NCBI GenBank assembly: GCA_964017235.1
Contig: OZ024929.1
Span: 25,789,464 to 25,853,463 of the forward strand
Reading direction: 5' to 3'
From: Sabellastarte sp. h YS-2021
Taxonomy: Eukaryota; Annelida; Polychaeta; Sabellida; Sabellidae
DNA: 64,000 nucleotides
This document shows positions 11,140 through 22,619 of the stretch, piece after piece; the first letter of the stretch is position 1, and each line of letters starts with the position of its first letter. The notes beneath the pieces are model-generated. The model saw only the letters and a list, made by a program, of their open reading frames with translations. It did not search any database and had not been told where the DNA came from. Both the position numbers and the translations under genes were made by a program.

Positions 11140-11635
11140 ACACAGGGACGGGTCGGTAGGCCTGGTATCTCGAGAATATTTTACTGAGTTATCGTAATGA
11201 AATTTTACAACCACCACTTCGCTTGTGAACACATATAATGGAAAGAAGAGTTGAAATATTAGAAACATACCCCAAATTTGAAGAAATTATAAGCTTTTAT
11301 CTCCAATTTTCATGAATTTCCAGACTTAAAACAGTACTTTGAGCAGATTACGTTGAGAAATGTCATGTTTTGGTTACGACAATTTATAACCTCAATCTTG
11401 CTTGTTAGCCCATATAATTGAAGGAAAACTTAAAATATTGGGAACAAACAAGAAATCTGGCATTTATCTCATATTTTGTGCATTTGGCCACTTTTTTTTG
11501 CGATGTTGTGAAGACAAAACATCCATGTTGTTTGGGGTGTACTAAAACGTGGAGTCCCAGAATCGGTAGGGTTTTGCATTGGTGACCTCCTGATGTACAC
11601 ATTTTTGGTACTGACACATCCCTAGTAGAATGATC
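11140..11635. repeat. dispersed repeat (homologous, inverted, to about 60980-61100)
   Basis: The minus strand around 11540-11590 reads CCAATGCAAAACC-CTACCGATTCTGGGA followed by GTTTTAGTACACCCC. The plus strand at 61019-61080 has CCAATGCAAAACC, TTCTGGGATTCTG and GTTTTAGTACATCCCC. GGGTCGGTAG at 11149 also matches GGGTCGGTAG at 60986. Element type is unknown. Confidence 0.55.
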
Positions 11636-11639
11636 ATAA

Positions 11640-12102
11640 TTAAATTTCTACTGTGCAAATACATGACTTCATGAACACAGTCAGCTCCTCAGTGGTGTAG
11701 AGGTTTGCAACATTGGCATCTAAACACGCACCAATTTTCATAAGACAGATTATCTGTCATTACATACTTAAATAGTTGTTATCTTTATGTTTTGCTTTTA
11801 TATTTTTAAGATTATCAGTGTCTTTAATTAAACCTTGAAAAAACAAAGATTGTTACTAAAAACAAACACTTTGCAAGGTTCTAATCAAGCCACTGTAGTC
11901 CTTGCAAGCTACCATACCTAAGTAAGAACAAATGATGACTGAAATAGAAAAGAATCTTCCTAATGACAGTACATAAAATAGTCATCCTATTTTGTCTCAC
12001 TCACTCTTTACACTGTTACTTTCAATAAAATGACATCATTATTATTTTCTTTTCTGTATTTCAGAGTACTGAAAATCAACAAAAATTTTCAATTAAATTG
12101 TG
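11640..12102. other. 3' flank of the EF-Tu gene, nothing else seen
   Basis: AT-rich. For the minus-strand gene ending at 12103, this holds the likely 3' UTR. A TTTATT (AATAAA on the minus strand) lies near 12024, a possible poly(A) signal. Confidence 0.4.
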
Positions 12103-12332
12103 CTATGTCTTTCTTGACCTCCTTCGTCTCATGATTGTTGACACATTTCCTTCTATCTTCACAGCTTTTTGATGTTCAAAGTTGAATCCCTTAATTTTTT
12201 CTTCAAACTGTGGCAGAAGTTCTGTAATAACTCCTGTTATTGTGGTTAGGTGTCCTTCTCGAATCATGAAGCGCTGCCCTTCCATTAAGACCATTGGCTT
12301 TCTGAGTGCAACTGTTGCTTCAGTAGTGTCAC
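12103..12332 (-). CDS. mitochondrial-type EF-Tu, exon 2 (C-terminal end)
   Basis: This terminal exon adds 75 residues after the split glycine codon 391. The intron 12333-13016 has a GT start (GTATAT) and an AG end (CTGTGCAG on the minus strand) and splits the codon after its first base. The exon begins with the domain III strand A-L-R-K-P-M-V-L-x-E-G-Q-R-F, which is diagnostic for EF-Tu, then G-V-I-T. A basic tail of about 30 residues ends in MRRRRSRKT. This tail goes beyond the usual EF-Tu end. Confidence 0.88.
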
Positions 12333-13016
12333 CTGCACAGAATAGAAAGATATTGACGGGTGTCCGACATTATGCCAGGGTATGAAATAGTTTTCAGAAA
12401 TTCACATAAAATGATTAATTATGGCTAGGTTTGTTAAGTGGACTCAATTACTCGTTGATGAATGGACAAATAAATTATTCAGATTACAAAGTCAAGAAAA
12501 TAGTACTCTTGTCTTGTTTGATATGCCTATTTTATGCCAAAAAACTGAAAAAGTACTCTTTAAAGAATAGATTAATAACATTAATGATTAAACAAGATGT
12601 GAAAATAATGCCTATTCTGAATAATTAGTTCTTTTTATAAAGTAGACTAATACCAAAAAGAGCACTCGAGGCCTGAATATTCTGTCTACTCATTCAGTCT
12701 TGTCCCAATTATAAGGAGATAAAATTCTTTTCTCTTAATGTTCATAAAATAAAAGACTTTGAGAAAATATACAGTTTTAAAAATAAAGTTAAATGGCTTA
12801 AAAGTTAGAATTCCACATAATTCTCTATGATATATGATTATAAATTATAACAATATATATAAATTATAAAACATATATTTCACCTTTTTTCAAACACCCT
12901 GTTATCAAAAAGCTTTCATTGAATGTCAAACCAAGAGGATTTTTTAATGTAGCTATTGTTAACAAGGAGCAATTTAATACAAAAAGCTTATGTCTAAATA
13001 TGCACAAGCAATATAC
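12333..13016 (-). other. intron of the EF-Tu gene
   Basis: A 684-bp AT-rich phase-1 intron. No nested element was recognised. Confidence 0.8.
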
Positions 13017-14187
13017 CTGGCATTGCCATTGGAAGGTTATCTGGAAGATTTACACAGGCAGCAATGTTACAAGTTTCTGTAAACAACTGTTGGATGTAAT
13101 TAGTCTTGATTGGCTTGGATCTTCCTCCTTCATGCTTGTTTCTGACATATATCTGACATTTGAAATGATCGCACTGTATCACACCACCAGGAGCACTTAG
13201 AAACATGCCTCGCTCAATCAAGTCTTTCTTAACACCTCGCAACAGTACACCAACATTCTCACCATCTTGGGCTGACTCAACTGATTTATTAAACTGCTGA
13301 ATATCACCAACCCTGCTATTTATTGTTCTCCCAAATCCCATAGCATCCACTCTGTCCCCTCTTTTCATGGTTCCTCTCAGCAATGTACCAATAACAACTG
13401 TTCCTCTTCCCTGGATTGAGACACTGCCTTCCACAGGCACCAAAAAAGGGTCTTCTAAGTTTCTCTGAGGTATTGGGATATGATCATCAATCTTCTCAAT
13501 CAATTTTAAAATAGAATTTTTTCCTATATCATCATTCTCACCCTTCAAAGCACACAAAGCTGAACCAAAAACAATAGGTGTGTTTTCTGAATCCAACCCA
13601 AATTCATCCAGGAGGTCACAAACTTCCATTTCAACCAGTTCTAACATTTCTGAGTCAACTACATCAGCCTTATTGATGTAGACAACAAGATTGTTTACTC
13701 CAAGCTGTGTTGCTAACAATACATGTTCTCTTGTCTGTGGCATTGTTCCATCAGTTGCTGCAACAACTAATATGCTACCATCCATTTGGGATGTCCCACA
13801 AATCATATTTTTTATAAAGTCTCTGTGTCCGGGGCAATCAGTATGTGCATAGTGGCGTTTGTCTGAATTATATTCAACATGACAAGCATTTATTGTGATA
13901 CCCCTTGCTTTTTCCTCTGGAGCTCTATCAATACGATCATAATCAACAAATTCCGCACACCCCTTCTCAGCCAAAACCTTCGTTATGGCAGCAGTGAGTG
14001 TTGTTTTCCCGTGATCAATGTGGCCTATGGTACCAATGTTACAATGTGGTAAACCACTCCCAGTTTCTTTTGATAAATTTCTTGCTTTACGAACAACATG
14101 TCTAACATTTATAAGCTTTATGTTCGATAAATTCTTCAAAACATGAGTAAATGATGAGCGATAAAGTGCCACCCTGTAGAAAGACAT
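13017..14187 (-). CDS. mitochondrial-type elongation factor Tu, exon 1 (divergent paralogue)
   Basis: Together with exon 2 this encodes about 466 residues, against about 450 for mitochondrial EF-Tu. The protein would carry aminoacyl-tRNA to the mitochondrial ribosome using GTP. Residues 1-45 are basic and lack acidic residues until the end, as in a mitochondrial targeting peptide. G motifs are intact: GHIDHGKT (55-62), RGITI (95-99), DCPGH (117-121), NKAD (172-175) and SAL (209-211). Domain II spans about 250-335 and domain III follows, with HEGGRSKP at 352-359. Residue 122, after the catalytic histidine, is arginine where EF-Tu normally has alanine. Many other usually conserved positions differ. 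The first 390 codons lie in one exon, unlike the many-exon gene TUFM of vertebrates, so this could be a retro-derived second copy that later gained an intron. The frame has no break. The start ATG at 14187 is the first in frame ahead of the targeting region. Confidence 0.9.
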
Positions 14188-14395
14188 TTTCGTTGTCGGT
14201 GCATACTAAACATTTTACAATCCCGATAGTGACTGATACTATGATGATACATTTAGAAAACTCATTTCTTGCAAAAGAATAAATAAATAAGTTTCTGTTT
14301 GGCTTAGTGGATTAATTCTGAAATAGTGATTTCACTGTCTTCAAATATGCATTAAAATCTTGCAAGAACTGGCTCTTGGGAACACTTTAACAACT
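14188..14395. promoter_or_regulatory. presumed promoter region of the EF-Tu gene
   Basis: Only 208 bp separate the start codon from the transposon copy starting at 14398, so the element sits in the immediate 5' flank. No TATA box or other defined site was recognised. Confidence 0.3.
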
Positions 14396-14439
14396 ACCCC
14401 AGCAGGCACGCAACTTTGACATCTGGTTGAATCCAACGG

Positions 14440-14830
14440 TGAAATCTGGTTGAAATACGTGTAGATTTTGCAAACCGTTTTTAGTTGGATCCAACTGGTG
14501 AAATAATGTTGAAACCAACTGTTGAAATCTGGTCGAATTCAATGGGTGAAATCAGGTTGAAATACGTGTAGATTTTGCAAACCATTTTTGGTTGGATCCA
14601 ACCGGTGAAATCATGTTGAAACCAACTGTTGAAATCTGGTTGAATTCAATGTTTGAAATCAGGTTGAAATACGTGTAGATTTTGCAAACCGTTTTTGGTT
14701 GGATCCAACAAGTGAAATCATGTTGAAACCAACTGTTGAAATCTGGTTGTATTTATGTGTGAAATCTGGTTGAAATACATGTACATTTTGCAAACAGATT
14801 TTGGTTAGATCCAATGCATGAAATAGGGTT
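14440..14830. repeat. 107-bp tandem repeat inside the transposon (about 4 units)
   Basis: The word GAAATACGTGTAGATTTTGC recurs at 14452, 14559 and 14666, with a diverged unit from about 14772. Each unit has TTGGATCCAAC, GAAATCATGTTGAAACCAAC and GTTGAATTCAATG blocks. Confidence 0.9.
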
Positions 14831-15496
14831 GAATTCAATGAGCAAAATCAGGTTATTTACATTGTCTTCTTTATTTGAATCATTGTAGCTTGTGTGTCAT
14901 AATTATAGCTTCTTAATAATATTGTACAATAACTCTCCATATGCATATTTTACACTTTGGATACAACTTCAAAGTAATTAATTCTTTCCAAGATAACATG
15001 TATTCATGAATCATTGTATATTCAATATTCTATTTCTGTTGACATTGTAATGATACATAATTTTGCATCAAATATAATTATAATTGCTCAAGATATGTAA
15101 ATCCATATTATCCAACTAGATATCCATTTTTCATGTTTTTCATAGGACCAGTATTATTCAATGTCTTCAGTTAAAATTCTTTTTGTGAAATTTTAAAATA
15201 TTTTTTTTTCTTTCTAAATAACAAACAATTGTGACATTATTTATATCTTCAGTATTTTATCCAATCAGTTTCTTTTAAATTTTTTTATTAAGTTGGCTAT
15301 AATTATATTGTAATTATAAAGAAGCTATAATCATGTAGCAAAGCCACAATGCTCAGTTCAGATGCTTGTGTCTTGTACAACTTTGTGATATAAACTGAAA
15401 AAAAACCACAAGAATAGCCACATTTGCAGAACTTGATCTATTACTCCCCACCTTAATTAGTTGTCAGTGCTGACCACAAAAAACAGACTTAAAGAA

Positions 15497-16802
15497 TTCC
15501 AATTCAACTTTTATGGCGCTTAATCTCTGCCAAAGTGACAGACTCTAAGGCGCAACATCATAAGCATAGTCACAAAAAATCATTGTCCTTATCCATAGCA
15601 ATGGTCGACATCACGGAGAACGCCATATGGGGTGGAAAATACTAAGGAGGATAAGCTTGGCAGAATAGGTATGCCTTAAGTTTTTTTCTGAAGGAAGCAA
15701 TAGAAGTGGCAGATCGTACATCATCCGGGAGTTCATTCCATATTTTGGGAGCATCATATGCAAAGCTTAGACCAAACTGCTTTGTGGATTTGTAAATAGA
15801 TGGTTGGTATTGAGGAACATGTAGAATTATACCATCAGATTGACTCAACCGAGTATTATAGGCACATTGTCTAACTTTGAGGAATGGGCTGAAATATTTT
15901 GGACAGTTAGTATGTAAGTATTTGTACACCAGCAAGGCAGTCTTGAAGATGCAACGGTGCCTTATGGGTAGCCAATGAAGGGCTTTTCTTAGTGGAGTGG
16001 TAGGAGAAAGACATTTTGAATGCATTGTAGCTTGCGTAGGTTAGAAACAGATAGACCCCTAAACAAGGAGTTATAGTAGTCAAGTCTACTCCCCACAAGT
16101 GCATTTGCAGCCATAAGAGCAGCATCACGAGTCAAGTACTGTCGAATTTGTCTAAGATCCCTCATCTGGATGAAACAAAGTTTACATACACTTTTAACAT
16201 GTTTGGTGAAGGAAAAGTCTGAGTCAAACCAGACACCCAAATTCTTAACGGCATCTGAAGGTATCAGTGATTCACCCAATATGTTTACTGGAAAGAATGG
16301 GTTTAACTTATATCTTGCTGAGACTTGGAGCCAAATATAATGAAGTCGGTCTTATCGGCATTCAGCTTTAGTTTATTTGCGCAGAACCACAGTTTGACAT
16401 CTTCGAGACACTTTCCTAGCCGATCGAAGACAATTTTTGTGTGTCAGGTGAATAAACAGCTGGGTGTCATCAGCATAGAAATGAAATTTGACATCTGTAT
16501 GTTTAGAGATTACTTTGCTCAAAGGTGTGGTATACAACAAAAAAAGAAAAGGACCAAGAACTGAACCTTGAGGAACCCCAAACTTAAGCTTACTAGTCTC
16601 AGAGTGCATTGGGTACAATCAGAAAGGTATGACTTGAACCAATCAAGGCATCTACCCCCGACACCGAACCATTTTCTTAAGCAATCAAGGAGTTTGTCAT
16701 GATCAATCGTGTCAAAAGCTACAGACTGATCAAGCAGCACCACAGCTGTTGCCTCACCTCTGGCTAGAGATAGGTGAATCTGATTAAGTTGGCTAAAATA
16801 CC
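15497..16802 (-). mobile_element. 5'-truncated LINE nested in transposon copy A
   Basis: Minus-strand frames, in order from about 16,760 down, show reverse transcriptase motif A (VAFDTIDHDKLL), motif [14 protein letters not shown] and motif C (FYADDTQLF). The thumb follows (GVWFDSDFSF, RLDYYNSLF), then the C-terminal block with W-N-E-L-P-D-D-V-R and a stop at 15642. Frames are broken between 16,836, 16,618, 16,279 and 16,025, so it is dead. The 3' tail has the same GCGCCTTAGAGTCTG and TTAAGCGC-ATAAAAGT signature as the copy at 6188-6446, then GAATTGGAATT. Host TAAAGAA occurs at both edges, and the uninterrupted site is present at about 30070-30082. Confidence 0.92.
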
Positions 16803-17734
16803 TAAAGAAGTAAACACCATACATGCAAATGAGCAAGGGTAAACCCCTACCTCCACCCCTGCTGTGTTATCTAATTAGTCACAGGTCCAATGTTCTGTGT
16901 AGCAGGGTACAGATAAGAAAAACCAGGAACCCCCCAACCTCACTGTTGTGTGATATAATGTTTTAGCTTAGGTTATCTGTATAGAGAAGTATTCAGTGTA
17001 AACTTGCAAAATGAAAACTAGTTCTTTGTGTATGGGAGAATTTTGAGAAACAAATTCTAATTACTAAGTTTTGATGAATAAGTTTGAATTTATCTTTTTT
17101 TTTTATTTAAGATAAGTTTGACTTCAAAATGTTTTTTTAATTATCGGGAAATGTATTAATCAAAATATAATTATAAATTATAAAATTATATTTGGATGCA
17201 TCAGTTAATTAATAAGGAGAACGGATAAAAATGTACAAGTACATGCACACATAATTGTTATCATCTTTATCATCTTTAACAATTAGTCTTTGGTTTACAA
17301 ATACCTACAAATTGAAAAAAAAACAATTGCAATAATAGTTCTTTCAAAAAGTTAGACTTAATCACTATCTCACCCTCTAGAAAAATATTTTTCAATCAAC
17401 GATCACTAGTCATTCATTTCCCAACATTCAACCTGTTTTCTGTTCAATAACATGACTAAGATTTCATGTCGAAAAACCTAACGTGATTTAGTGGTGATTT
17501 TCTTCTGAAGCATAACTACTTTTTCCAGTCAGAAAACCAGCTTTGAAATAGTGTTGAAATTGTGTCAGTGTCAGGTTTTCAACCCAAAATCACCAGGATT
17601 TCTGGTCAAAATATCACTACTTTTTCATGTCAGAAAACTAACTTAGATTTAGTAGTTGGTAATGTGCATTTCAACGTCAGGACCTGTTTTCAACTCTAAA
17701 TCAACGACATTTCAAGGTATGTGCCTGCTGGGAC

Positions 17735-17990
17735 GTATATACACATAAAGCAAAGACCAAAGCAATTTGGCATATATTTATTATTTTTACAATATTTGAT
17801 TGAATTTTATAAGAAACACTGTCGTAAATCCATGATATGGATTGCAGAAATACCCAACTCTCCTACATTTTATGTCATTGCTAGAGTGTGGATGAAATTG
17901 TATCCCCTGACAAAATTCGGGGACTAGGTTTTAGTGTAGTCATAACACTGCTGCTGTAGAGATTTTCTTATATCTTACAGAAATGTTACT
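17735..17990. other. no gene seen
   Basis: AT-rich sequence between a transposon and a repeat block; the 68-codon frame here has no recognisable features. Confidence 0.35.
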
Positions 17991-18900
17991 TACATCTATC
18001 AGGTTTGGTATGTTTGTATATATGGGTAAGACCTAATAGTCTATTGTTTTGTGGCTCCGGTCTCCAACTAAATAGACCAATGGCGGCCTTCTAAAGTTCA
18101 AAAGTAGGGCATTTCTTCACAGTTGGCCATCTGGCTCACAAACAGGTAATATAATATTATAGCTGATTTATAAAACACACATACATGTCGCCTATAAGCA
18201 TGCAGAAATATGACCTTTGATCTCTTTCTTGAAGTTTATGACTGGCTTTCAAACTTCATGCTCTCGGCCTTTTTCCTGTGAATATTACCTTTAACACACA
18301 CATTAACTCAAAAATATTTTGGGTAGATCTTTCAAATTTGTATGTGGGTATATGTTGAAAAGACCTCAGAGCATATTGTTTTTTGATCTTGGTCTTTAAC
18401 ATCTTGACCAATGGCAGCCTTCAAAAAGGTCAGATTTGGGGTATTTCTCCACATTTTAAACATTTATATACAATAACTATAAGATACTTTATGCAGACCT
18501 TTCAATATTGGTATGTGGGTAGAAATGGGTTAGTCCTTCGAAGCAGATTGTTTTGTGGTGTCAGTCTTCCACTAGAAGACTAATGGGGGCCTCCTAAAGG
18601 TCAGATTTGGTGTATTTCTGCCTATTACTCCCATACAGAAGGACAGAACATCCTATGGCTGATGTATATTAAACATGCATATGTCACTTGTATGCATGTA
18701 CTAGTTCTGTGGCCTTGGCCTTCCACTGAAAGACCAATGACAGCCTTCTTAAGGTCGGGTTATGTCTTCACTTTTTAGCCTGGTACTCACATAAAGATGA
18801 ACAGATTATCCTATGGCTAATATTGAGATATATAATTTATCTTTGATATCTTTCTTTAAGGTCATGGCTACCTTCAAAATTCACCATGTTTGCCTTCTTC
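17990..18900. repeat. diverged repeat with GACCAATGGC units (about 4 copies)
   Basis: GACCAATGGCGGCCTTCTAAAG (near 18072), GACCAATGGCAGCCTTCAAAA (18408), GACTAATGGGGGCCTCCTAAAG (18577) and GACCAATGACAGCCTTCTTAAG (18732) are each preceded by a 'TTGTTTTGTGG' or 'TTCTGTGG' phrase and followed by GGTCAGATTTGG-type sequence and TTTCT-CA. Spacing is irregular (about 155-340 bp). Old tandem duplication is inferred. Confidence 0.65.
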
Positions 18901-19512
18901 CAATATTTTTTATGGATATTTTCATTGATAATTCCTTTATTAGTTGTAGAGAATCGAAATATTAAACATACTTGTACTAAATCTTACATAAGGATCAGAT
19001 TTCAGATTTTACCTTCCACCTCTGCTTCAATGTCAAAATATGCTTACTTACTAAAATAAATAGCATTTTTATATAACCCCTAATTCAAGACCAAATGGGG
19101 TTTACTTTTTTGAAAAAAAAGTCTTATATCTTCTTTATTGTTATACCTAGGAGTTTGGCATGCACAAACATATATTTGATGTTATCACCAGTCATTTTAA
19201 AATGGCTGAATGCTCTATGTCCTAGATTACACCATATCCCACCTGGGATACATTGCATTTAAATGTTTACAATCAATTTATAGTTAGTATTTCCTAGCTT
19301 TAGCTATTTCCACTTTTGGGAAATTATCCACTGTGAGGCACATTCCTTTATATTCCTTTTCTTTTACCTTGTCAGGTAATATCTATTATGCAGAATACTT
19401 GATTAACCCTCCCTATGTTGGAATAATTAAGTTCAACTTTTGGATTATACAATGGGACCTCGGACATAGTTTAGAAATTAATACCTCAGCCTCTAATTTC
19501 TGTATGTGAAGT
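18900..19512. other. no gene seen
   Basis: AT-rich, no coding frame of note and no repeat recognised. Confidence 0.4.
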
Positions 19513-19746
19513 TAGGGGCCATGGTGGCAGAGTGGTAACACTCTCACCTCCCACCTCTGAGATCGGGGTTTGGTTCCTGGTCAGATTTCAAGTGGGAAAG
19601 CTGGTAGTTGCTTGCTGTTGGTCAGCAGTTTACAGTACAGAACCTTGACCAACTGTATGTACTGGTTTCCTCTGTCCTCCGAACTGCCCATCATGATATG
19701 ACCTGTAGAGTGTTGAAAGTGATGTTAAATCCAAATAAATAATAAA
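19513..19746 (+). mobile_element. tRNA-derived SINE, copy 2
   Basis: The head GGGGCCATGGTGGCAGAGTGG carries an A box (TGGCAGAGTGG). About 35 bp later GGTTTGGTTCC is a near-consensus B box. The body shares CAGTACAGAACCTTGACCAAC and CTGGTTTCCTCT with copies 1 and 3. It ends with GATGTTAAATCC and an AAATAAATAATAAA tail. Confidence 0.88.
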
Positions 19747-19984
19747 ATGTGTAAAATTTGAAAAACCTAAGTTGTATCCCTTTGCAAAATATTGGATCTC
19801 CTTGCAAAGTATTGCACCCCTTGCAAAATAATGCTGTTGATAACTGTTGTCAATTTTATAGAGTGATGTGTGCGACTTCATTGCTGTTACTGTTCTGTAA
19901 ATAAATTAAACAAAATTTTTACAGGAAAATTCTTTAACCATAAAAGATGTACATAAATATGTAATAAATGTTTTATGATAACCC

Positions 19985-20110
19985 CTAAGAAATTATTCTA
20001 ATGATTAGTTAATTACAGCAAATGGCAAATCAAATCAACATGTCATAAATACTTCAGTAAATTGGTTTTCCCCTATTGTTAGTTAACCAGTGAGAATACT
20101 GTCAAGTAGA
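19985..20110 (+). repeat. dispersed repeat (pair with 21565-21650)
   Basis: AAATCAACATGTCATAAATAC, CAGTAAATTGGTTTTCCCC and TATTGTTAGTTAACCAG correspond to blocks in the same order at 21565-21650. Confidence 0.6.
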
Positions 20111-20434
20111 GGATGTTAGTATTTTTGTAGTGTTTGTTTTCTTCTTGGTTTTCCTGGGTTGTCTACTTGACAATTGGTTGAATTCAAATAAAATATACAA
20201 GATGTAATTTTCAACAAATAATTCTTTATTTCAACAAAGTTATTTTTCACAAAAAAGTTACAAAGTCTTTTGATGGTGCCTCAGTTATAATCCTGTTCTG
20301 TTCACTACTCTGGTCAAAAGTCTCTCTGATGAAAAATCCTGCCTCTCTAGCTAAACTGGCCCTTTTTATAACAAACTGTGGAATGCAAGCCCTGAGTCAC
20401 AAACATTTCTCTCTCTGGAATGCTACAGGAACTA

Positions 20435-20760
20435 ATGGTCACATGTTCACATAATTCAGTAAGATGTCCAAATACGGAAGTCACATGATCAAGGATTTTA
20501 GTAATTTAGTAAATTCTTATATACATTTTGGTCATGTGACCAAAACATTGCCTAAAAAGGATCCATAAGGGGTCATGTGACCTGTCTTCATAAGAAATGC
20601 AGGTAACCATGTGACCAAGGAATAAGAACTGGTGGTGGTCATGTGACCTGTTATCTAAGAGTTTTGCAGATAATAGTACCTAATATGGAGGGTCATGTGA
20701 CTAGCAGGGAATTATGGGAAAGACTGGTTCTTAAGCTTGAGAATGTCATGTGACCACATA
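20435..20760. promoter_or_regulatory. cluster of CATGTG E-boxes / TCATGTGA M-box-like sites
   Basis: GTCATGTGAC or close variants occur at about 20439, 20480, 20531, 20572, 20608, 20638, 20692 and 20745: eight sites in ~320 bp. TCATGTG is the M-box type site bound by MITF/TFE bHLH-zip proteins in animals. The surrounding sequence between sites is not repeated, so this is not simply a tandem array. Function is inferred only from clustering. Confidence 0.4.
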
Positions 20761-21480
20761 TTTTGCCAAACTCATTTCTAAATATGGAAAGATGTTCCTG
20801 TGTCTGGATTCCTAAGCTATGAAGCCATGCTTCTCATTCCCTGTACTTGTATAACCTTCTAACTTATATAAAAATGACCAGAGTTCTTTTGATATTGTAA
20901 CAAAATGTAAACTTTAATTACTGGAACTAAGAATAAGTAATTAAAATGCACCATATAAAACACTGATTGTTATAACATATGAACCCTTGATTAATAACTA
21001 CATTTGTATTCAACTGTTTACACAGAACAACTTGTCATAATATTTCTACTAAATATTGACCCTGGATTATAGATGTACTGGCTTATTTCTTTTATTTCAT
21101 TTACAAATTAATTATTCTGATTGCTTATGTTAATAGAAGTGATTTAATTAACATCGGTCTATGACAAGTCTTATAAACACAGCATATTTAGGATGGCATG
21201 ATATTTAACAACACTGAGTATGTGCTGTGAATGACAGCAAGCAAATGAACTTCATGCTAACACTAACACACACAAAGCACAAACAGAAGAGAGATGTTTG
21301 TATAAATGGTAATGCATGCATCTTACATAAATATATAAACTATTTTGACATCTACTGTATATCATAAGTATACTTATGATGTTTGAAAGTATTTCAGATC
21401 TATATTTTACTGATTAATTTTACTAAGATCAATTAAACAATTAATAGTAATTAAAATGATTCTTCTTCTCCCTAATAATA
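20761..21480. other. no gene seen
   Basis: AT-rich, no supported feature. Confidence 0.4.
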
Positions 21481-21564
21481 CCGTTTATCAGGACAAGGGC
21501 ATACACTATTTGACAAGATACATTCTTTAAATACAAAATTCTGCACCCCCTATCTATTGGGATA

Positions 21565-21650
21565 CAAACAAATCAACATATCATAAACACCCCCCAGTAA
21601 ATAGGGTTTTCGCCTATTGCTAGTTCATCAGAGACAACACCTTTGACCAG
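21565..21650 (+). repeat. dispersed repeat, second copy (pair with 19985-20110)
   Basis: AAATCAACATATCATAAACAC, CAGTAAATAGGGTTTTCGCC and TATTGCTAGTTCATCAG match the earlier copy. Around it GACAAGG and TTCTGCACCCCC phrases recur (about 21490-21730), hinting at a larger tandem unit. Confidence 0.6.
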
Positions 21651-21739
21651 GACAAGGAGATACACTTTTTTGGTGAGAATACACTATTTCACTGAAAAAT
21701 TCTGCACCCCCCTAATCCCCCTAATACCCTTTGTGTGAG

Positions 21740-22180
21740 TCTATTTTAACATTTTTAACAGATACAAATCTTTCTGGAATCACATGACCAGCCATACTGA
21801 ACTAAACATTCATTAAAATATTTAGATTGTAGCATCTGTGGCTTTTAGAATTTACAAATTTTAACTTGTATTATTATGTAAAATAGATATTTTAGTTTAT
21901 TACACGTATTTCTATTATCTGATTTACTGTTATGTTACTTTTGCAGTTCTGATTTATTATGTCATTCTTTTCTACATTGAAACTTTAGTTGTACATTCTT
22001 TTTCTTTTTCTTTTAGATTAATTGCTGGTTCTTAGAATTCTTATTGAAGGGATGCAAGATGTGACCTGACAAGTGAAAATAAAAGGCAGCCTATATAATA
22101 GCATATTTGCTGTGCAGTCATTCTTTTAATCTGAGTATATGTCATTAAATTTTACATATCATGTCTCTAGGTGAAGATGA
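21740..22180. other. no gene seen
   Basis: AT-rich; only short T-rich tracts are visible. Confidence 0.4.
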
Positions 22181-22189
22181 TAATATGGG

Positions 22190-22300
22190 GTGTGGAGAAA
22201 AGCACTGTGGGAGAAAAGCCCTACACTGTTTGATGCCCATGGAGAAAAGCCCTACAGCATTTTGGCAAACCATGGAGAAAAGCCCTACAACCCCAAAAGT
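22190..22300 (+). repeat. GGAGAAAAGCCCTACA micro-repeat
   Basis: GGAGAAAAG followed by CCCTACA or a variant occurs at about 22194, 22210, 22241 and 22274. The same word occurs on the minus strand at about 50513-50545. Three CTACTCAGGGTT repeats follow at 22497-22565. Confidence 0.7.
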
Positions 22301-22619
22301 AGTTTATAAATAATTGAGAAGTTTTTAAAGAGAATGGTAAAAAACACCTATTGAATTAAGTATAGGGATAGTTTAGGATTCATATAGATATGCTTCATAA
22401 ATACTTCATTTTCTTAAATAGTCTATAAATAATTCAGAAGTTTGTTCCACTTTTTTCATGTGACCTTTTGTACATAATGATTAAAAGGGTAAGACCTACT
22501 CAGGGTTGGAACTACTCAGGGTTTATATGATAAAGGATCAGAAGGAATATGGCTACTCAGGGTTAAATATTGAACAGTTAATAGTGTTGTGTAGGGTTTA
22601 TTTGACGCGTGTTTAATGA

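Larger units (their letters stand above)
14396..17734. mobile_element. non-autonomous DNA transposon 'CCCAGCAGGCAC', copy A (with nested LINE)
   Basis: The element begins CCCAGCAGGCAC at 14398 and ends GTGCCTGCTGGG at 17732, 12-bp perfect terminal inverted repeats. AC flanks both ends (14396-14397, 17733-17734), a possible 2-bp target duplication. The left part is a 107-bp tandem repeat. The rest is AT-rich and has no transposase frame. A ~1.3-kb LINE is inserted at about 15497-16802. Apart from that insert, and one tandem unit fewer, the element is collinear with copy B at 28877-30995. Superfamily is unknown. Confidence 0.88.

Noticed and set aside
22190-22300. GGAGAAAAGCCCTAC encodes G-E-K-P-Y, the linker of C2H2 zinc fingers
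   Set aside because: Spacing is 16-33 bp, not the 84 bp of zinc-finger repeats, and no Cys/His pattern or open frame lies between copies.
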